A DNA stretch of 64,000 nucleotides, taken from assembly GCF_020379485.1 (NCBI RefSeq), contig NC_063438.1, positions 5,662,024 through 5,726,023 on the forward strand, in the 5' to 3' direction. Position 1 is the first letter of the stretch. Every line of letters starts with the position of its first letter. The notes beneath the pieces were generated by a model. That model was not told the origin of the DNA, ran no database searches, and saw only the letters and a program-made list of their open reading frames with translations. Below, piece by piece: positions 57,575 through 64,000 of this stretch. Origin of the DNA: Brassica napus. Taxonomy: Eukaryota; Streptophyta; Magnoliopsida; Brassicales; Brassicaceae. A program made the translations under genes and the position numbers.

Positions 57575-57811
57575 TCAACGGCCACCACCAGCATGTCCAA
57601 CACCGGGGCTAGGAGCCGATATCAGAAACCGACCAACAGTAAGTTTGGATTTGGCCACCTCAGTCATGTGGCTTTTCTCCTTCTCCCTCGCTGTTAACAG
57701 CACTTGATGTCTCTTTATCTCTAATAGATTTCTTGACGTGACCAGGGACGGATTATAAGGCGAGAAGGTCATGAGGACTAGAACGAGGAAAATTATCATT
57801 ACACGAGCCAT
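57575..57811 (-). CDS. Small secreted peptide precursor, PIP/CEP-like
   Basis: 78-residue single-exon precursor. Residues 1-26 are a clear signal peptide (MARVMIIFLVLVLMTFSP…). Next comes a charged variable region with ARNLLE-like RNLLEIKR and AREKEK. The end has FLISAPSPGVGH at residues 62-73 and then AGGGR. SxPSxxGxGH is the core of PAMP-induced peptides (PIP/PIPL), and SPGVGH is the end of CEP hormones. Both families are processed to hydroxyproline-bearing ligands of LRR receptor kinases. Here Ala replaces the usual Gly of SGPS, and five residues follow the terminal His. TATATATA at 57907-57914 lies 96 bp upstream. The exact family and processing are inferred. Confidence 0.75.
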   Translation of the reverse strand: MARVMIIFLVLVLMTFSPYNPSLVTSRNLLEIKRHQVLLTAREKEKSHMTEVAKSKLTVGRFLISAPSPGVGHAGGGR

Positions 57812-57906
57812 TGACTTTTGTTTTTGTTGGAATTGTCGATGAATTTTTGATCTTTAAGGTGAACAATTCGTTGGTATGATAGAAAATAGTCCCTTGAATG
57901 TGTGCA

Positions 57907-57914
57907 TATATATA
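57907..57914 (-). promoter_or_regulatory. TATA box of the peptide gene
   Basis: TATATATA, 96 bp before the ATG on the minus strand, a normal spacing for a plant TATA box plus leader. Confidence 0.5.
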
Positions 57915-58296
57915 GAGGGACGGATGCTTTAGTTACTATTTTCGAATGTTGGTGGAGTGACAATAGAGCTGCTCTTTTGGTTTAGTGAAGGAAAAGTTTG
58001 ACCAGTGGTCGAATCAGGAGTTCGAATCTCAATGTTAAAGAGTTGACTAATTTTATCGGATATGATTTCTTAGTTGGAGAAGTTATCTCTTAGATAATCC
58101 AAGCAAAGTTTGAACGTGAGACTATTATACAGTATGCTTAATATATCTAAAGAAGAGTGATATTTGGCTTTATTTTGACATCATATATGAATGTCACTAA
58201 TGTGTCTCTTCCATTCTAATTCTACACAACTTTTCCGCTCTTTTTATATAAGAAAAATATGTACATAGAATTATAGAAGAAAGTGAGATATATGAG
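57915..58296. other. Upstream region of the peptide gene
   Basis: AT-rich. No gene is seen. Any regulatory sites other than the TATA box cannot be named. Confidence 0.35.
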
Positions 58297-58627
58297 ATGA
58301 TTGAGACTAGTGCTGGGCATTAATCAGCTTTTCAGTTACGGTTATTCGGATCTGGGTGTTCATGACCCGTTTAGGGACCGAATATTTTCGGATCGGATAG
58401 GGGTGGGTAATGTTGAATTTATAATGTTGAGACTGTGCACCATGCATAGAGCCATAGAATTTATAATGATTGAGACTAGTGCTGGGCATTAATCAGCTTT
58501 TCAGTTACGGTTATTCGGATCTGGGTGTTCATGACCCGTTTAGGGACCGAATATTTTCGGATCGGATAGGGGTGGGTAATGTTGAATTTATAATGTTGAG
58601 ACTGTGCACCATGCATAGAGCCATAGA
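58297..58627. repeat. 169-bp direct duplication
   Basis: Two adjacent copies with period 169 (starting about 58301 and 58470) that look identical, so the duplication is recent. They contain GTGCTGGGCATTAATCAGC and several CGGATCGGATAGGGGTGGGT-type segments, like hAT-end sequences. No coding product is assigned, although frames cross the unit. Confidence 0.92.
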
Positions 58628-59256
58628 GTAACACTAATTAAACTTGCCAGAACTGAGAAGAATATATGTTTTTCGGTTGGAATCTTATTGGGATATGGCG
58701 AACATCCTAGCAACTTCAGAATAAGTTGATTACACCATTTTTCATGATAATTTTATCATAGAGAATGAAAAAGATGGACTTGATGAAATTTATAGTTTAC
58801 CTTGACTGGCCAAGTTCAGAAGAGGCGGCTTGGAAATCAGAAAGGACGGAGAAAACAAAAAACAAAAAAAAAACAGAAAACAAAAGATACTTACGAAAGA
58901 GAACGGGCGACGAATTGGTTGAAGAGGAAAAATACTATTTTACGGAGGACTTTTGATGAAGGGAGCTTGAACTTTACGATTGTACACATGCTTTGTTCAC
59001 ATACGTATTGAAAGGAATGAATGATTGCAACACTTCTGTGTATGTATCATTTATCGTTTCATGTTTATCAATTATCAGCAGAGTTGTAAATTGTAATGAT
59101 TGTTTTTTCGGAGATTAAACTTGGTGAAAATTATGACAAAAAGAATATTAATTTTTTTAGCGGTTCTAAAGATTAGTTCAGACTCATGTTCAGGAATTAT
59201 GTTCTCGAGGGACACTGAAGAAAAGAATAAAATGTTCTCGAGATACACGTTAATAC
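58628..59256. other. Spacer
   Basis: No gene is supported. Short overlapping open frames at 58765-59011 are Lys-rich and low-complexity. Confidence 0.35.
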
Positions 59257-59906
59257 CAGTGCCGTGTAAAGGTTTTCGGGGTCCATACGAATTAAGAAAA
59301 TGTTACATAATATTTTTTTTTAAATAGTTCTTTTTAAATTCAAATTATATAAATTTTCTTTTGAAAAAACATATAAATATAACTAAAAAGTTTTGATTTA
59401 TTACTTAAATATTTTTTAAATTTTCTGCACCAAATTTTTATAAACTAAAAAATAAAATAATGATCAAAAGTATGAATTAAAAATATAAAAACAAAAATAC
59501 AAATTATGGATTGAAATGTTGATCGTTGTTAAAGGGCTAAATCTTAGCGTTTAAACTAAATACAATAAACTATATATTCAAAATATTATAATTTGTTAAT
59601 CAAATTTTATAAATATATAAAATAAATCTAACTCATAATGTATACAAAGATGAAAAATGTGGATCAAATATTTACAGTTAGTTAGAAGTATAATCTTTAT
59701 TGTTTTACATAAAATATAGTAAAATTGATCATAAATTAGTTTTTTTAAACATAAGTTAAATTGAAAATCAAATAATAATAAAAATCTAATTAAAAGAATA
59801 TATTAACTATCATGTAAAAAAAATTGTAATTAAGAACCCTTAAAATTTAGAAAATTTGGGGGTCCTAGGTAAATACCTTTTTTATTAAGCTTTAAGCACG
59901 GCTCTG
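59257..59906. mobile_element. hAT-like non-autonomous element
   Basis: A 650-bp AT-rich element with near-inverted ends CAGTGCCGTGTAAAGG and reverse CAGAGCCGTGCTTAAAG. It is flanked by GTTAATAC (59249-59256) and GTTAACAC (59907-59914), an 8-bp target duplication with one mismatch. No transposase is seen. Confidence 0.8.
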
Positions 59907-59914
59907 GTTAACAC

Positions 59915-60898
59915 GCTGTACAATTACAACTTTTTATTGCTAGTTTGCTACATAGAGGAGCCCTGATTAACATCAAACACTACATTCTTTTTAAATGTTA
60001 AAAATGTAATGAATAAGTTAACAAAAAATTATAAACTTATACAAAAAACAAACTTAACGTAATGCATAATTAAAGTTTGCATCACATCGAAATGAATATA
60101 TATACCCGCCTTCTATTCCTTTTCAATTATCTACCAGTTTACGTGTTGTTTTTTCTTTTTTGAAACTGAGTTTACGTGCTGTTGGCTTCATACAATAGAT
60201 GTTTGATGGCATCTAAAAGGTTATACACACTGTCATTGTGTTGTCCAAACGTTGCAGTCAAGTAAACTCTCCATTATGATTTATATATATATAAACTTTT
60301 ATTTGCCATATTGTAGTCATTGCATTAACTCTAGTAAAGTCTTTCCCCATTATACCTAGTAAACTACTACGTATAAAACTACACTTCTCTCGTTGTGGTC
60401 CATTGGTTTTGGAGTTTATTGGTGATCGAGATAACAAGGAACTTTGTCGAATTAAATAGTTCCTTGAATGTTTATATGTGTGTAAAAATATAGCATCGTA
60501 GAATAGCGCTGGAACCGGATTTCTTTACGACGTCAAAGCATAAGACAAATTGATTGGTTGTTGTTGTTTTTGTTTCTCGTCTTTAATCTTTAATAACAGA
60601 GAACAGTAGATACGAAGTTGCAGTGTCACAAAAAAGTTGCAATGTCAGAAAGAATGGAACAAAATATCAAAGAAACATAGAACTTGCATGCATCTGATCC
60701 TAAAACAAAGTAAAAAGTTCAGTTTGCTTTCGGTTTTAAAGTATTTCCACTGAATTAAAGACCCGCCACACTGGGCTATAAGAAACGGATGTTGTACTAC
60801 TTGACTGGTAAGTAAAAGCTAACGTGAAAATGGGAAAACGAAAAGGATAAAATACTTTCTAAACAACACTACTTAAAAAAATCTCTTCCATCCCTGCA
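59915..60898. other. Spacer downstream of the DUF629 gene
   Basis: AT-rich, and no gene is seen. Bases just below 60899 are presumably its 3' UTR. Confidence 0.4.
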
Positions 60899-63634
60899 TC
60901 AAAAACATAGCTGACTTAAATTTATTAAAACACACACACAAAACAACAATTGTTGACAAGAGTCATTAGGTAATTTTACCTCGTTTGAGTACTTCGTCTT
61001 CTTAGCAGAAGGGGCTGATGATCCTGCATCAGCCGTTGTAATCTTTCTCTTAGGTGTTTCTATCATGCTCTTCAGTTTACTCTACAAAATAATACATGTA
61101 TAATATAAGTTGAAACTAAGATATAATATGTATATATATATATACACTGCAACACCACCAAGTGAAAGGTCTACAAAAAAGCGACAAACCTGTAAGAACA
61201 TCTTCACCAACGGAAGGACCACTAAGCGATTATCAATTGCAGATAACTTTGCGAATGCAAGTAGCTTTTTGTACGTCCATTCATTTAGTAAGATCTTTGA
61301 ATCGATCAAAACGAGCTGTAAGTAAAATCCCCCAAGATTTGTTTTGTTTATATCAGCTGTCATAGATGGAAACTTACTGAAATAAATAGAAAGAAAAAGA
61401 AGAAGAATAATATTACCTTCTCATTCAGCCACTTTCTTAGCCTACACATACTTCTTCTAATAACATCATTCTGGACAGTGGTAGAGAGCTCAGATATACA
61501 CTCCATGAATTCTTTGTCTTGTAATACTTCGAATCTTGGAGATTCTGCTCCTTGAAGAACATCTCTTACCACATTTAAGAAACAACATTTGGTAGCATTA
61601 TCTTGAGTTACACGCCTCTCACACACACTTCTAAACGTCAATGCGTATCTGCTCCTCTGATAAGCATTCCTCCACTTGTCTTCTTTGTCACAAAGGGCTT
61701 CAGCCTCACCCAACATGTTAGCATATGTTTGCAGCTTGTCTCTCTTACTATAGTAGCTTACCTCTTTCCTAGCCGTGGACCGTACTATTCTCAAAACTGC
61801 TAACCATATCTCGAGGTTGTGTACTCCTTCTGCCACTTGAGACACAAAATTTGTATCGATTTCTGGGCAGTCTAGAACCCAAGAGACAATCTCATCACCC
61901 TTAGGTATTACATGCTCATAAATTTCAGTGGACTTAAAAGTCCTTACTGTACCTAAGTCATCAAAACCATGCTCTCCTTCATACAACAATCTCTCATCCA
62001 GAAGCAGATTAAGCCCTCCTCGCTCAAGATCAATTCTTTCATTGACCAAGGACTTTGCCCCTAACCGATCAACTACTGCTAAAACTAATCCTGTGCGCAC
62101 ATCTGTGGTGAACTGCTTAACATACTCGAGTATGTATTTAAGGCTCTTCAGATCTAAGAAGCAGATGCACTGAGGATTCTTAAAAAAGCTCCATCTATCA
62201 AGATAGCACCCAGGAACATGAGGTAGATTCACATTCTCTTCTGTGTAATCTATCAACCAGTCCCAAAGGCTACATGGAAGAGTATCATTGGAGCAAGAAG
62301 ATTTCAGAACCTCAGCAAACTGTCTGAGTATTTCTTTCCGCTCTTCATCCTTGGCTACAGGCCAATCATTACACCATACATTAACATAAATAAACTCTTC
62401 CCTACCCTTAACTCTGGCCTTGATAAGCTCTACTGCCCTTGATGTATCCACAGGCTCCCAATTCCCACAACATATCATGTCGGCTAAAAACTTATCCACA
62501 CGCTTAGGACGAGAACAGTTTCGGGGTAGAAACTCGTGGACATGCTTATCTAAGATGTGCCATTTGCAATCAGTGAAACAATAATTTACCTGAGGACAAA
62601 TGCGGCACTTCCACCATCTCCAGCCAAGTTCATCATCCACGCATAGGCATTTGGAAATGTGTTCAATCATTTTCTTGTCATATATGTTATCATGTAAATA
62701 GTCTATAAGACTTGTACTGTCTACTACCAAAAATTCCCTTTTGGTCTTTTCATCTAGCTTACCCCACAAGTTCTTCAATCTATCAATAACGTAAGTATCT
62801 ACCTTGCACTGCCCTTGCATCTGGTTAGCCACATTAATTTTCACAAGCATAGCCTCATTGATATTCATCTTCCATGTTGCAAGATTGATTAAATCCTCAA
62901 GTTCTGCCTTCAAATCATCTTCTGTGAACTGATCAGAACTTTTTCTTGAGGTTTAAGCATCTTCACGGATAATCCACGTCTAGCCTTGGACTCAGCTTTC
63001 TTATAAAAGCTGTTTATCCCAAGCTGGTCACCCAATTCAATCAGGGAACGAGCACAGCCATAGAAGGAGCTTACAGAGTCAGGACATAGAAGACTAGACA
63101 TCGAGTAAGCATCGACAGAAGCAAACAAGTATACACATTTGATGTCTGTAGTATCTGCTTTTCTTGCTAGAGAAAAGAAGATGTCACCTTGCAGTTGGTG
63201 GTGAGGAGAGCATGACTTCTTCAGGCCATGATGATCAGAGATGGTTTTCTCGGTTATCTCCAATGCCTTGATGTGATCAGATTCTTCGAATAATTCTTTG
63301 GCAAGATCATATGTATTCTCTGAGTCTTTGTAGTCACTTTTCTCTGCAGTCTCGATTTTCTTGAGAAAGTGGTGGGTTTCTTTGTGGTCGAATGGGCTTT
63401 ATAGAGAATGAAAAAAGAAAAGAAAAAATAGCTTAAGAGTATATTGTGTGAGAGGAAAAAAAAACAGTGTAGTAAATTAATTTCAGTTTTGCAAATTTCG
63501 AAATTTCCAAGAGCCCTAGCGTGCGCTCCAAACTTTGTTAGGTTTTGAATAGTGAATTGAGAAGAAATTTTGTTTAGAGGTTTATGTTATATTAATTACC
63601 GTCGTTTAGGAGAACAAAATAAGGCTTCTTCCAT
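60899..63634 (-). CDS. DUF627/DUF629 ubiquitin-hydrolase-related protein, apparent frameshift
   Basis: Member of the Brassicaceae-rich family with an N-terminal TPR-like DUF627 and a central DUF629, often annotated as ubiquitin carboxyl-terminal hydrolase-related. Exons, minus strand: 63634-63600, 63396-61417, 61315-61190 and 61081-60899 (stop TGA; a GTAAAA donor after YSNE could instead lead to a further exon). DUF629 starts with a C2H2-like finger, CRIC…HILDKH, around 62590-62525. There is no USP catalytic Cys or His box, so it is probably not an active protease. The frame breaks at a run of five A (62940-62944): the reading up to LKPQEK continues as SSDQFTEDDLKAEL one frame over, as if one A were lost. 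This is either a pseudogenising deletion or a sequence error. Confidence 0.78.
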
Positions 63635-64000
63635 CTCTAGAGCTCGCTTCACTTTCTCGAGATCGAATGTCTTGATGTGATCGAGAAACGGAGAGGTGGT
63701 GGTGAAGATGAATGTTTTCTTTTGTTATAAAGGAATAAGGGTTTGTTTGAGTTAAATATATATATATATATATATATACTCTTTCCTATTTTCATTCTTA
63801 TTTTGGGGTTTGCTTTTATCGTATTTCCGTCTTTATCAATACTAGCAAAAAAAATTGTAGGAGTTAATCATGTTTAATTCTTTTTTAATTTTAGTTTACA
63901 GAATACTTTTTTAAGAAACTTGGAAAAAAAGTCATATAGAAATATTTTATGGGAAACTTCGAAAAATGGGGATACTCTCAACTTAGCTTTGTCCCAATAA
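63635..64000. other. Upstream region of the DUF629 gene
   Basis: Contains a (TA)n run at about 63757-63778 that may serve as TATA region. No gene is seen to the window end. Confidence 0.45.

Overview
This is plant nuclear DNA, almost certainly from a Brassicaceae species. Genes have many short phase-consistent GT-AG introns, intergenic DNA is AT-rich, and the gene order matches what I recall of Arabidopsis thaliana chromosome 2 around At2g34390 to At2g34240, read in that order. That synteny is from memory and was not searched.

Region 1 (1-10.3 kb): a tandem pair of NIP2;1-type aquaporins (1046-2356 and 6927-8032). Between them lies a broken receptor-like protein (LRR) gene that carries a premature stop and a 388-bp TRIM retroelement. 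A decayed LRR-VIII-type receptor kinase follows. Region 2 (10.3-14.4 kb): a complete eight-exon MATE transporter on the minus strand. Region 3 (14.4-19 kb): a transposon nest containing a Stowaway MITE, a LINE-like retroposon and a Helitron. Region 4 (19-24.8 kb): a 16-exon RRP12-like ribosome biogenesis gene. Region 5 (24.8-30 kb): a hAT-like element, a relic of a second nodulin-like MFS gene, and one intact nodulin-like MFS gene. Region 6 (30-40 kb): a gene-poor stretch holding a non-autonomous MULE built from about 200-bp repeats, a Harbinger-like MITE, a hAT-like element and a SINE. Region 7 (40-64 kb) is gene-dense: an S40/DUF584 protein, a small conserved unknown protein, a Golgi methyltransferase (PMT25/26 type), WDR55, an intronless IWS1-like gene, SEC61 alpha, a small secreted PIP/CEP-like peptide precursor, and a DUF627/DUF629 protein with one apparent frameshift.

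The genes do not form one pathway. Most are housekeeping (ribosome assembly, ER translocation, Golgi wall-polymer methylation, transcription elongation) or transporters. The accessory content is the tandem NIP duplication, the resistance-type receptor remnants and the transposons. Exon models were built by eye from splice signals and checked for reading phase. The most interesting items are the candidate peptide hormone, the NIP pair with signs of gene conversion, the TRIM-disrupted receptor, the palindrome-bearing MULE together with a similar-looking array between WDR55 and the IWS1-like gene, and the lost tandem copy of the MFS transporter.
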